Shown here: positions 18,016 through 26,132 of the stretch, piece after piece
Layout of the letters: each line of letters starts with the position of its first letter
How positions within the stretch are numbered: position 1 is the stretch's first letter
DNA from: UBA1275 sp002323515
GTDB lineage: Bacteria > Bacteroidota > Rhodothermia > Balneolales > Balneolaceae
Direction: 5' to 3'
NCBI GenBank assembly: GCA_964007875.1
Contig: CAXGAH010000010.1
Span: forward strand, 6,890-70,889
DNA: 64,000 nt
Notes under the pieces: model-generated
What the model was told of the DNA's origin: nothing
The model's database searches: none
The model's input: the letters and a program-made list of their open reading frames with translations, nothing else
Translations under genes and position numbers: made by a program

Positions 18016-18807
18016 TTATTGGTCAGATTTCTCAAAAATAGTCAATGGTATTTCACGAACCTGACCATTTGCATCTCGAAATCGAACGATTACCGTACGC
18101 TCAATAAGATCTTCTTCCAAATCTTCATAACCTTCTCCAAAATTTTGAAGCTCATCATCCGTAAGTGTACCCGATTCTACAGAACTTCCCCCTTCATCGA
18201 CCTCAGCATACATTTTTTCAAATAATGAAACAGTTTGACCAGAATTTAAAGCAGTAACGTTTACCTGCCCCTCTTCTACCCAAATAAACCCATCTGCATT
18301 GTTCCCAAATACGGTCCCTTTCACCGAGGCTAAGGAACGAGAGGTCTGAACATCAAAACTTCCGGAACCCACAGGCTCAATTTCTAGTCGAATTTCTCCT
18401 TGTTCTAAATCTATTCTACGGTTGGAAAGACGAGAATTCGCTAAGCTCTCACCACGTATAATAAGCATCGATTCCGGTTTAACTTTAGCTACACTATTAT
18501 CAGAGGTAAAAATAACTAGTGCATAGCCAGACTGCCCGGTTGCTAAGGTATCTCCATTGAAAAGTGGCTCCCCTATATTTTCACGTAGATCTAACAAATA
18601 AGCCCCTCTGTCCTTTGACAATATATCTACTTCCGGTTTAAATCTTCGCACAATAGCAAGAGGTCTAACTTGGGCTTCTATAATCCTATCAGGGACTGCT
18701 ACGGTCTGTGGTATGGTCGGCGATGAATTGGTTTTAAACCCTTCAGGTAATGTATCAGGGGCTAAATTGATAAAAGAGAAAAGGAGGATAATAAAAAGAG
18801 ATTTCAT
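18016..18807 (-). CDS. FecR-domain periplasmic protein
   Basis: The 263-aa protein has an N-terminal signal peptide of about 17 residues. The FecR-like core runs about residues 70-200: GDTLATGQSGYALVIF, then SLASVKGTVFGNN, GFIWVEEGQVNV and SGQTVSLF, the usual pattern of repeated short beta-hairpins. A Glu/Asp-rich region follows. Stand-alone secreted FecR domains frequently neighbour CHASE2 proteins and are thought to act as extracytoplasmic signal or structural modules. The start ATG is 18805-18807. It is 21 bp downstream of the next gene and 37 bp upstream of the barrel gene start, so all four genes are probably one operon. Confidence 0.88.
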   Translation of the reverse strand: MKSLFIILLFSFINLAPDTLPEGFKTNSSPTIPQTVAVPDRIIEAQVRPLAIVRRFKPEVDILSKDRGAYLLDLRENIGEPLFNGDTLATGQSGYALVIFTSDNSVAKVKPESMLIIRGESLANSRLSNRRIDLEQGEIRLEIEPVGSGSFDVQTSRSLASVKGTVFGNNADGFIWVEEGQVNVTALNSGQTVSLFEKMYAEVDEGGSSVESGTLTDDELQNFGEGYEDLEEDLIERTVIVRFRDANGQVREIPLTIFEKSDQ

Positions 18808-18828
18808 AATGACGTTCTTTTTGAGTGA

Positions 18829-20022
18829 TTAATTTCCTTCAATGACCAAATCGCCATTTTGAAATTTTTCGATGAGTTCAAGAATTTTTTGTACGCCTAT
18901 TACACCAGTATATACTTGCCCATCAATTTCAATATTTTCGAAATTATAACCAGTTTCTAATAGTAGATTGTATGTATCCTGCCCAACCAATTGTACGAGA
19001 GCCTCCACGGTTTCTTGATCCACTTCAACCACATTAGATTCGCTACCTGGATCAACCAGAGTAAACTCCCATATTTCAGAAACAACTTCATTTAAACCTA
19101 ATGCAGTATTCATCGATGTCACCACTTGCCAATAATACGTTTGGCCAGGTACAAGGGCTTGCACCCCGTTTGTTGGATACTGTAAAGAATTCCCACGTAT
19201 GTTTTGATCTAGGTACTCAAATTGCAGCAATGATCCTCCCATATCTGTTGCCTCAGAACTTTTTGCACTTTCTAAGAGTGATTCAGGGCTATCTGATCCA
19301 TTTCCTGATACAACCAACACACGATAAGTCAATGACGCGTCACCTTCCCAACTTAACTGTGGAATAGGGTTGGTGATGGCTGCCTCAGCGCCTACCAAAT
19401 CACCAGGGGTTCTTAGCAAAATGGTAAGCTCATCTACCACTCCCCCATCCAATATATTACCTCCCAGTTGGATGGTTTCATTGGCCAAAATCTCTCGGCG
19501 ACCTTCTTCGGTTACCTGGTAAATACGCACAGCAAAACTGTATTGATCGTTAGGTAAGGTAGTCCCAGACAGATCTTCAACAAAATTTTCACCGGTTGAT
19601 GTAAGTCCGCCATCGAACTTCATTCGGTCGGGTATACCTGGAATTTCTTCATTTTGGATATCATTATTGGTTGCAAATATAACCTGACCTGGACTTAGGG
19701 AGAAAGGATAGGCCGCTTGTTGACGAATCCTGGCTAACACACCATAACTAGCCGCTTCCACATCAAATTCAAAATAAAGGTTCTCTAATCTTTCTGTTGT
19801 GTTATTAACTAATGACCCAGATATAATAACAGGTCCCCCGCCTTCCGTATCTACACCTAGACTTGAGAGCCCAAGCACTTGGGCTTGCTCCAAGATGGGT
19901 GAAAGGGAGAACTCTAGAGTAACTTTGTCGGACTGGCCAAAGGTAACAATTGTGGTCAAAAACCAAATCAATACCGTAAAAAACCCAATATTTCCTGCTT
20001 TTTTCATATATAAACTATCCAT
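18829..20022 (-). CDS. Secreted protein of unknown function, first gene of the FecR/CHASE2 group
   Basis: About 397 aa with a signal peptide (hydrophobic core about residues 12-28, cleavage near TFGQS). I chose ATG 20020-20022 because an AGAGGT ribosome-binding site lies 5 bases upstream, unusual in this window where most starts lack one; ATG 20043 and ATG 20007 are alternatives. The body is predicted beta-rich, with segments like fibronectin-III strands (SLTYRVLVVSGNG, QTYYWQVVTS). A short acidic helical C-terminal domain follows (about 335-397). I recognise no family. It probably supplies an extracellular or periplasmic part of the system with the FecR, barrel and CHASE2 genes. Confidence 0.78.
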   Translation of the reverse strand: MDSLYMKKAGNIGFFTVLIWFLTTIVTFGQSDKVTLEFSLSPILEQAQVLGLSSLGVDTEGGGPVIISGSLVNNTTERLENLYFEFDVEAASYGVLARIRQQAAYPFSLSPGQVIFATNNDIQNEEIPGIPDRMKFDGGLTSTGENFVEDLSGTTLPNDQYSFAVRIYQVTEEGRREILANETIQLGGNILDGGVVDELTILLRTPGDLVGAEAAITNPIPQLSWEGDASLTYRVLVVSGNGSDSPESLLESAKSSEATDMGGSLLQFEYLDQNIRGNSLQYPTNGVQALVPGQTYYWQVVTSMNTALGLNEVVSEIWEFTLVDPGSESNVVEVDQETVEALVQLVGQDTYNLLLETGYNFENIEIDGQVYTGVIGVQKILELIEKFQNGDLVIEGN

Positions 20023-20114
20023 AATTACCTCTTTTAATTGCATTTACAAACCATGCCATCGTTAAGGTTGTTCAAACAAATATAAATCAAAAGCTTGAGC
20101 ACTTAAAATAAGAT

Positions 20115-20150
20115 GTAAAAAAGCTCTTCCCTTAATTAGAAAGAGCTTTG
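20115..20150 (-). terminator. Rho-independent terminator of tRNA-Ala
   Basis: On the minus strand aaagctctt (complement of 20141-20149) pairs with aagagcttt (complement of 20120-20128) around a loop of about 12 bases, and a run of T follows. It lies directly behind the tRNA 3' end. Confidence 0.8.
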
Positions 20151-20224
20151 TGGAGCTATGGGGATTCGAACCCCAGACCTTCGCGCTGCCAGCGCGACGC
20201 TCTAGCCAGCTGAGCTATAGCCCC
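20151..20224 (-). tRNA. tRNA-Ala, anticodon GGC
   Basis: The 74-nt leftward tRNA has acceptor stem GGGGCTA with TAGCTCC, discriminator A, D-arm TAGCTCAGCTGGCTAGAG, anticodon stem-loop CGCGCTGGCAGCGCG with GGC in the loop, and T-arm GGGGTTCGAATCCCC. The 3' CCA is not encoded, so it must be added after transcription. No other tRNA lies next to it. Confidence 0.96.
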
Positions 20225-20374
20225 TAAAAATAACTTAAATATAAGAGTGATGGTAAATTAATCCTAGTTCATTTATTTTTTTGTTTGATAGACTCCAAAG
20301 GTTCACTATTTTCATACAAAATGCACTAACGTTTTTAATATCAATCAAACCTTCTGAATAGGAGTTAAACCTAT

Positions 20375-21286
20375 ATGAAACGAAGAATAAACCTACTTGT
20401 CCTCACACTATTTTTATCTGCTGGAGTTCTTAGCCAATTTGGCTGTGGGCCCAAAGAAGTTGTACCACCTGTACCTGTCGATACTGATGGTGACGGACTT
20501 ACAGACATTCAAGAACTTGAACTTGGACTTGACCCTAACAACGCTGATACCGATAGTGATGGCTTAAGTGATGGAGTTGAAGTAAACGAAACTCAAACCG
20601 ACCCAAACAATGCAGACACAGATGGCGATGGTTTGAATGATGGTGATGAATTAAATACCTACAACACCAATCCAAATAATACCGATACTGACGGCGATGG
20701 TCTAAGCGACTATGACGAAGTTATGACCTATAATACGGATCCAAATGATGCTAATGGCGACGCTGATGGAGAAGGTCTTAGTGACGTAGATGAAATTAAT
20801 GTCCACAATACTAATCCTACCAATGCTGACACCGATAGTGATCGGTTCAATGACGCACAAGAAGTCGATATGGGTACCAATCCAAATGACGGGTCAGATC
20901 CTGCTTACATTGCTGAAGATCAGTTGACTACGATTACATTTGATTTTGACCGGTCTACCGTTACAGACGCATCTGCCCAAGCATTAGCTGAAAACGTTCA
21001 AATGCTCATGAATGCACCTGCATTTAATGTTCGTATTGACGCATACACCGATTACGTGGGTGGCGATCAATATAACTTACGTTTGAGTTTACGTAGAGCA
21101 GCCTCTGTGGTAAGTTTCTATACTCAGAATGGAATTTCTGAAGATAGAATCGAATCTCGCGGATTGGGTAAAGCTCCAGTAGAGTGTAGTGAAATGGAAA
21201 AAGAGAGCGGAACCAACGGTTGTGAGAAAAACCGTCGTGCTGAGTCTCATCCAGTAAGTACACTAAAGTATAATCCAGATATGTAA
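20375..21286 (+). CDS. OmpA-family lipoprotein with thrombospondin type 3 repeats
   Basis: The 303-aa protein has a lipoprotein signal ending in SQFGC (Cys about residue 24). Residues about 37-177 form six calcium-binding TSP3-like repeats of about 23 residues, each opening DTDGDGLxD or a variant and ending in TDPNNA. The fifth starts with an altered NGDADGEGLSD and the sixth has DTDSDRFND. The C-terminal OmpA domain (about 185-295) contains FDFDRSTV, YTDYVGGDQYN and ESRGLGKAP. Two Cys before EKNRRAE may form a disulfide. It probably anchors the outer membrane to peptidoglycan through an acidic calcium-binding stalk. A GGAG site precedes the ATG by 10 bases. A terminator follows at 21323-21352. 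Confidence 0.93.
   Translation: MKRRINLLVLTLFLSAGVLSQFGCGPKEVVPPVPVDTDGDGLTDIQELELGLDPNNADTDSDGLSDGVEVNETQTDPNNADTDGDGLNDGDELNTYNTNPNNTDTDGDGLSDYDEVMTYNTDPNDANGDADGEGLSDVDEINVHNTNPTNADTDSDRFNDAQEVDMGTNPNDGSDPAYIAEDQLTTITFDFDRSTVTDASAQALAENVQMLMNAPAFNVRIDAYTDYVGGDQYNLRLSLRRAASVVSFYTQNGISEDRIESRGLGKAPVECSEMEKESGTNGCEKNRRAESHPVSTLKYNPDM
20477..20905 (+). repeat. TSP3 coding repeats, about 69 bp period
   Basis: Six imperfect tandem units with the word gatactgatggtgacgg and variants encode the calcium-binding repeats of the OmpA lipoprotein. The units are too diverged to be a recent DNA expansion. Confidence 0.75.
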
Positions 21287-21322
21287 TCGGATTTTAAAAT
21301 TATTGATTGTATGATTCTACCG

Positions 21323-21352
21323 AGGGTCTTGATTATTCAAGGCCCTTTTTAT
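21323..21352 (+). terminator. Rho-independent terminator after the OmpA lipoprotein
   Basis: agggtcttga (21323-21332) pairs with tcaaggccct (21337-21346) with one G-U pair around a ttat loop, followed by TTTTT. It closes the OmpA transcription unit before the convergent DUF5686 gene. Confidence 0.85.
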
Positions 21353-21490
21353 TGCCATCAACTTTGTTTACCGATAGAAAGAAGCCTTTCATATCCTTCC
21401 TATACACTCGTACGTCGTAAGTTCCCTGAATCACTTAAATTGGTTACCCAAGTTGATGCCTAGTTATTCTAAAGTTGAACTCAAGTTGTT

Positions 21491-23950
21491 CTAAAAAAAA
21501 CGTGAGAGGGAAATACCTGGATACAATCCGGGGGCATCTAATCGATATGAAAGATCTAGTCGAATTAGACTAAAAATGTTGCTTAATGAAACGCCAATCT
21601 CAGTGTGTACCCCCTTCGTGCTTCGTAACATAGTACCTGGAAACTCCTGAATATAAATCAATTGCTCAGAGTTTTCCCAGGTTTTACCTACACCGCCAAA
21701 AGCAATAATACTCAACCCTTTTTTACCTGCCCCTTTCCTACCTAATGCTTCCAGTGGAATGGACCGAAAGTTGTGTTCCGCATATATAGATGCATAACTC
21801 GCCCCTTCGTAGGGGGTAAATATTTTCGTTTTAAACACCCCAAAAGGTCCAAATACCCCCAAGGCGGTATCTAAGGCTCCATTACGCTGAATAGGAATTC
21901 TCCCAACAAAACTACCGGCATTTATTTTCACATCTAAGACATTAGGAATGAGCCTACGCTTATAAAAGGTTTTAAAACGCTGATACAATTCTAATTCAAA
22001 TCTAGCAAAGTCCCAATCGCTACCAAGCACTTCATGCGATGTTTCTATACCGAGATATAGATTATTTGCTTCAACTACTCCTAGGGCCTCTTTTCCATTT
22101 CCTCCCTCAATTTCGATGGTAATTGATGATAATCGACCATTATCTATAGGTGGATTCATTCGTGCATTATTGTCACTAGCCCTAAGGTCATAGCTTGTTT
22201 TATAATCAATACTACTATGATTTTCTATAGAATAATAAAGACGCGCATCCGAACGCCGCCCAAGAATGGCACCTTTCATTCGATGTGTGAATCCAATTTT
22301 TGAGTACTCATTACGGTAATAATCATTGTAATCGTCAAAACCAAAAAGAATGGGAACAGCCTGTATTGTACTAGGATAGTAGGTATTGTTTAGACGCGGA
22401 TTGGTAATTTTACCGGATTGCGCCCAAATTCTATTTCTCCGATTTTCTGGATCTAAAACCCACTCTCCCTTAATTCTTGGACTCCATTCTTTGTAACCAA
22501 AACTATATCCTACTACCGCTTTTAGTTCTAATCTATCTTTTTCAATAAAACGTCGTTCCAAACCTATACCAGCATATAAAGCATCTACACGGTTATATAG
22601 TGCTTCTACTACCATATTTTGAGTCACTCTAGACCAAGCCTGCCCAAAAAAACTAGACTCTTTAGTTGTCTCTTGGCGTTCATCTTCCTCTTCCATCATT
22701 ACAAACTTGGCCAAAAAGCCCGTTGGTTGGAAAGATTTTTCAAGACTAGCCGTGCTATCTAAATTGGCATAAGCACTTTCTTCAATATTTGATAAAGGCA
22801 CTACATCCAAACTTCGAACAAACAAAGAATCCGATGACTGTATCGATGTAGAATCTACAGTAAATGTGTTTTCTAAAAAAAAGACTTGGTCTTGTACAGA
22901 TTGATTAACCACATAATCACTCAACTTAGATATTTGTTTAAAACCAATGGGTGGAAATTGTAGGCCTGGTAAACCAATCTCAATTTCTCCATCTAATCGA
23001 AAATCTACCGGCAACCAAAATTCCCCTCCAAAATTTGAGTATTGTTGCTCGTAAAAAATATTGAACTCTTGAATAGGTGGAGGGAAAACTACTACTTCAT
23101 TAGGTTTTAATCGAACATTTAATAGTGCAAAGGCCTCATCTAACACTTGTATAGTCCCCGTGAAAAGTGGTTGAAGTTCACGCTTAGGACTTACTTCAAT
23201 CTCATACACAATTGCATCATCTATGCTATTATAATCCAGCAAGGTAAAGTGGTAATAGTCCAATGCTTCGGGGTGAGTAATGCCCACCATATTAAAGCCT
23301 GTTATATCCAAATTATCGCCATAAAAATTAGGTGTATAACTTACACCTGCAAAGTTACTTGCCTCATCTATATTAGCCGTCTGCCTCTTGGACTTTAATA
23401 TTTCTCTAACTCCTTTCTCTCTATCCCAATAAAGCTCAGATAAGCTCTCAATAATTGATACAATGGCAGTATCTCTTTTGATTTGTTGCCGAGTATAAGC
23501 GTCCGCTTTATACCTATTCAAATTTGAGCGCCACTGCTGTTTACTTTCTATTACCTTCTCCATTATATAAACAGCTGGATCTTCTTCGGTAATTATAACT
23601 GCATCCATATTCACCACTGCAGGTTGCATCTGGATAATGAGTGTTTTTTGCTCAAGTACAGTTACTTCAACGGATTCATACCCAATGAACCTTGCCACTA
23701 GTGTAACTGGTAATGTGGGTGCTGTTATCTCAAACGCTCCATCAGTATTGGTAATAGTCCCTGTATACGTATCCTTAATTATTAGATGCGCAGCTGGTAA
23801 CGCTTCACCCGTTTGAGCATCTACAATAGTCCCTTCTAATTTGACCTTATCCAATACTGTTGACGCAATAGCCCACTGGGTTGGTATTAGTAAGGCTATG
23901 AGTTGAGTAATAATGCCAATTAAAACAGCTTTTTTTAAATAAGAAGACAT
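21491..23950 (-). CDS. DUF5686 / carboxypeptidase-regulatory-like outer-membrane protein
   Basis: The 819-aa protein has a signal peptide (about residues 1-29). A carboxypeptidase-regulatory-like beta-sandwich follows (about 37-110: LEGTIVDAQTGEALPAAHL, GTITNTDGAFEI, ARFIGYESVEV). DUF5686-like sequence follows to a C-terminal beta-barrel ending in YPGISLSRFF, with terminal Phe. Members are widespread Bacteroidetes outer-membrane proteins of undefined function, resembling TonB-receptor relatives without a plug. The start is ATG 23948-23950. It stands alone, divergent from the amino-sugar locus. Confidence 0.85.
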   Translation of the reverse strand: MSSYLKKAVLIGIITQLIALLIPTQWAIASTVLDKVKLEGTIVDAQTGEALPAAHLIIKDTYTGTITNTDGAFEITAPTLPVTLVARFIGYESVEVTVLEQKTLIIQMQPAVVNMDAVIITEEDPAVYIMEKVIESKQQWRSNLNRYKADAYTRQQIKRDTAIVSIIESLSELYWDREKGVREILKSKRQTANIDEASNFAGVSYTPNFYGDNLDITGFNMVGITHPEALDYYHFTLLDYNSIDDAIVYEIEVSPKRELQPLFTGTIQVLDEAFALLNVRLKPNEVVVFPPPIQEFNIFYEQQYSNFGGEFWLPVDFRLDGEIEIGLPGLQFPPIGFKQISKLSDYVVNQSVQDQVFFLENTFTVDSTSIQSSDSLFVRSLDVVPLSNIEESAYANLDSTASLEKSFQPTGFLAKFVMMEEEDERQETTKESSFFGQAWSRVTQNMVVEALYNRVDALYAGIGLERRFIEKDRLELKAVVGYSFGYKEWSPRIKGEWVLDPENRRNRIWAQSGKITNPRLNNTYYPSTIQAVPILFGFDDYNDYYRNEYSKIGFTHRMKGAILGRRSDARLYYSIENHSSIDYKTSYDLRASDNNARMNPPIDNGRLSSITIEIEGGNGKEALGVVEANNLYLGIETSHEVLGSDWDFARFELELYQRFKTFYKRRLIPNVLDVKINAGSFVGRIPIQRNGALDTALGVFGPFGVFKTKIFTPYEGASYASIYAEHNFRSIPLEALGRKGAGKKGLSIIAFGGVGKTWENSEQLIYIQEFPGTMLRSTKGVHTEIGVSLSNIFSLIRLDLSYRLDAPGLYPGISLSRFF

Positions 23951-24320
23951 GTATAGATAGGTTTAAAATCAAAAATAAATGTAGACTAATTATACCTATT
24001 TCAACACGAATAGTTTCACATAAATATTCAACTCAACCCGGTTGAATTGGCCTAATACAGACAACAGTTTAATCAAATAGCCTATTTATTTAGCACCCGA
24101 AAGGTAGGCACTACTAGCTTTTGAGAGGGATAATGCTACCCGCTCAGTAAACCAAGACGGATCATCCTGAATAGTAGCTACCCATGTTTTCTCATTCTTT
24201 TGTACTCCTTAGTATTGTACTATACATCGCTGTACATCTGAGTCTAAACGTAGGATTTCGGTTTCTTTTTAACTCTATTGCTTGCATATTCCCGAATCAA
24301 TTAAGTAACACATCTGTAGT
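23951..24320. promoter_or_regulatory. Divergent 370-bp gap, DUF5686 gene / amino-sugar locus
   Basis: No gene is visible here. It must hold the promoters of both flanking genes. The most distinct element is the palindrome at 24029-24049. A cluster of gtac words lies at about 24200-24235 (ttgtactcc, ttgtactat, ctgtacatc). I could not place convincing -35/-10 pairs. Confidence 0.4.
24029..24049. promoter_or_regulatory. Candidate operator palindrome upstream of the HexNAc locus
   Basis: tcaacc-c-ggttga is a perfect 13-bp inverted repeat at 24033-24045. With one mismatch it extends to 10-bp arms over 24029-24049. Nothing transcription-terminator-like follows it. The size and symmetry fit a repressor site, for the symporter operon or for the divergent gene; this is inference. 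Confidence 0.35.
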
Positions 24321-26123
24321 ATGGTCTTACAAACACTAGATTGGTGGATTATCGGGATATTTTTCATAATTCTTTTGACTATTGGTTGGGTAGCCTCACA
24401 ATCAGCGGGTAAAAACACTTCTGAGTATTTTCTTGGGGGACGTTCTATGCCCTGGTGGTTATTGGGTATATCAATGGTAGCCACCACTTTTTCAGCAGAC
24501 ACCCCAAATCTAGTGGCTGGATTAGTTCGTGAAGGTGGAGTGGCCAACAACTGGGCTTGGTGGGCATTTCTTATAACTGGTATGGTCACTGTTTTCATTT
24601 ATGCAAAGTTATGGCGCCGATCCGAAGTTGTAACGGACTTGGGTCTGTATGAACTTCGCTATGGCGGTAAAGAAGCTTCGTTTCTTCGCGGTTTCCGGGC
24701 ACTGTATTTAGGTATTTTCTTTAACTGCTTAATTATGGGGACCGTTACCTTAGCCGGAATTAAAATTGGTTCTATCATGTTGGGTTTAGAACCCTGGGTT
24801 ATTGTACTTTCAATTTCCGTTATTGTAGTCCTTTATTCTTCTTTAGGGGGGATTAAAGGGGTTATTTGGGCTGATTTTTTCCAGTTTGGAATTGCTATGA
24901 CTGGGGCTTTTTATGCCGCCTACATTGTATTACAAGAACCAGAAATTGGGGGGTTACATGCCTTGATAACACATCCAGATGTTGTCCCAAAATTGAATCT
25001 TATTCCCGATCTTAGTGATACCTCATTACTGCTTACTTTATTTATCATCCCCATAGCAGTCCAATGGTGGGCAGTGTGGTATCCTGGCTCAGAACCAGGC
25101 GGTGGGGGCTATATTGCACAGCGAATGCTAGCCGCTAAAGATGAAGAAAATGCTATTGGCGCTAGTTTACTCTTTAACGTCGCACATTATGCGCTTCGCC
25201 CATGGCCATGGATTATTGTGGCTCTCGCATCTATCGTTATCTATCCAGATTTAGCCTCAATAAAAACAGAGTTCCCTAACATAAAAGAGCAATATCTGGG
25301 TGATGATATTGCCTATCCGGCTATGCTAACCAAGCTAGGCACAGGATGGTTAGGTCTGGTTGTTGCCTCACTCATAGCAGCCATTATGTCTACCCTTAGC
25401 ACCCATTTAAATTGGGGCGCATCATACTTAGTGAATGACTTTTACAAGCGCTTTGTCCGTCCCCATTCAAGTGAAAAACACTTGGTTGCTATGGGTCGAT
25501 GGACCACCGCTGGCTTGATGATTTTATCAGCAATCATGGCGACGACCATCTTAGAAAATGCAACTCAAGCCTTTGACATACTTCTTTTATCTGGAGCAGG
25601 ATCGGGTGCTATTTATTTGTTGCGCTGGTTTTGGTGGCGAATTAACGCTTGGACTGAAATTGTGGCGATGGCCTCGGCTACCATCATGGCTTTTGTGTTA
25701 GTCCTATTCGTTCCTGATGCATGGTTAGAAACCTCTCTATTGGACGCTGCAGCGGTTAAACTGCTCATCGCCGTAAGCTTTACTAGCTTGGTATGGATTG
25801 CTACTACCTATCTGACTAAACCAGAAAGTATGAAAACCCTCATTCGATTTTACGAACAAGTGCAGCCAGGTGGGCCAGGATGGAAAAAAGTTATAGATGC
25901 GGCGGAAAAACAAGGCATTCTATTTTCTAAAGAACAAAAGGGATGGGACTTACCCCAAAGTCTTCTTAGCGTAGCTTTGGGAACATTAGGTATTTATGCC
26001 GCCTTGTTTTCTACTGGTAACTTTATTTATGGGAAATGGGCTTGGGGCCTCGGGCTGATGTTCATTAGTTTGACCAGTAGTTTTTTAGTAATTCGGCTTT
26101 GGAATCAATTAAAAATTAACTAA
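24321..26123 (+). CDS. Sodium:solute symporter (SSS family), first gene of the HexNAc locus
   Basis: The 600-aa integral membrane protein has about 13-14 membrane segments. SSS features include SEYFLGGRSMPWWLLGISMVA at the second/third segments, ADTPNLVAGLV in the Na+/substrate-site region, and YSSLGGIKGVIWADFFQFG. It imports a solute with sodium ions. Placement 9 bp ahead of a GH109-type gene and a HexNAc kinase suggests an amino sugar as substrate, which sequence alone cannot prove. The start ATG is 24321 with no obvious Shine-Dalgarno. Confidence 0.9.
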   Translation: MVLQTLDWWIIGIFFIILLTIGWVASQSAGKNTSEYFLGGRSMPWWLLGISMVATTFSADTPNLVAGLVREGGVANNWAWWAFLITGMVTVFIYAKLWRRSEVVTDLGLYELRYGGKEASFLRGFRALYLGIFFNCLIMGTVTLAGIKIGSIMLGLEPWVIVLSISVIVVLYSSLGGIKGVIWADFFQFGIAMTGAFYAAYIVLQEPEIGGLHALITHPDVVPKLNLIPDLSDTSLLLTLFIIPIAVQWWAVWYPGSEPGGGGYIAQRMLAAKDEENAIGASLLFNVAHYALRPWPWIIVALASIVIYPDLASIKTEFPNIKEQYLGDDIAYPAMLTKLGTGWLGLVVASLIAAIMSTLSTHLNWGASYLVNDFYKRFVRPHSSEKHLVAMGRWTTAGLMILSAIMATTILENATQAFDILLLSGAGSGAIYLLRWFWWRINAWTEIVAMASATIMAFVLVLFVPDAWLETSLLDAAAVKLLIAVSFTSLVWIATTYLTKPESMKTLIRFYEQVQPGGPGWKKVIDAAEKQGILFSKEQKGWDLPQSLLSVALGTLGIYAALFSTGNFIYGKWAWGLGLMFISLTSSFLVIRLWNQLKIN

Positions 26124-26132
26124 TACATTACG

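Noticed and set aside
20477..20905. Tandem DNA repeats taken as a CRISPR or satellite array
   Set aside because: The repeat period is a multiple of three, stays in frame and encodes TSP3 motifs; there are no unique spacers.
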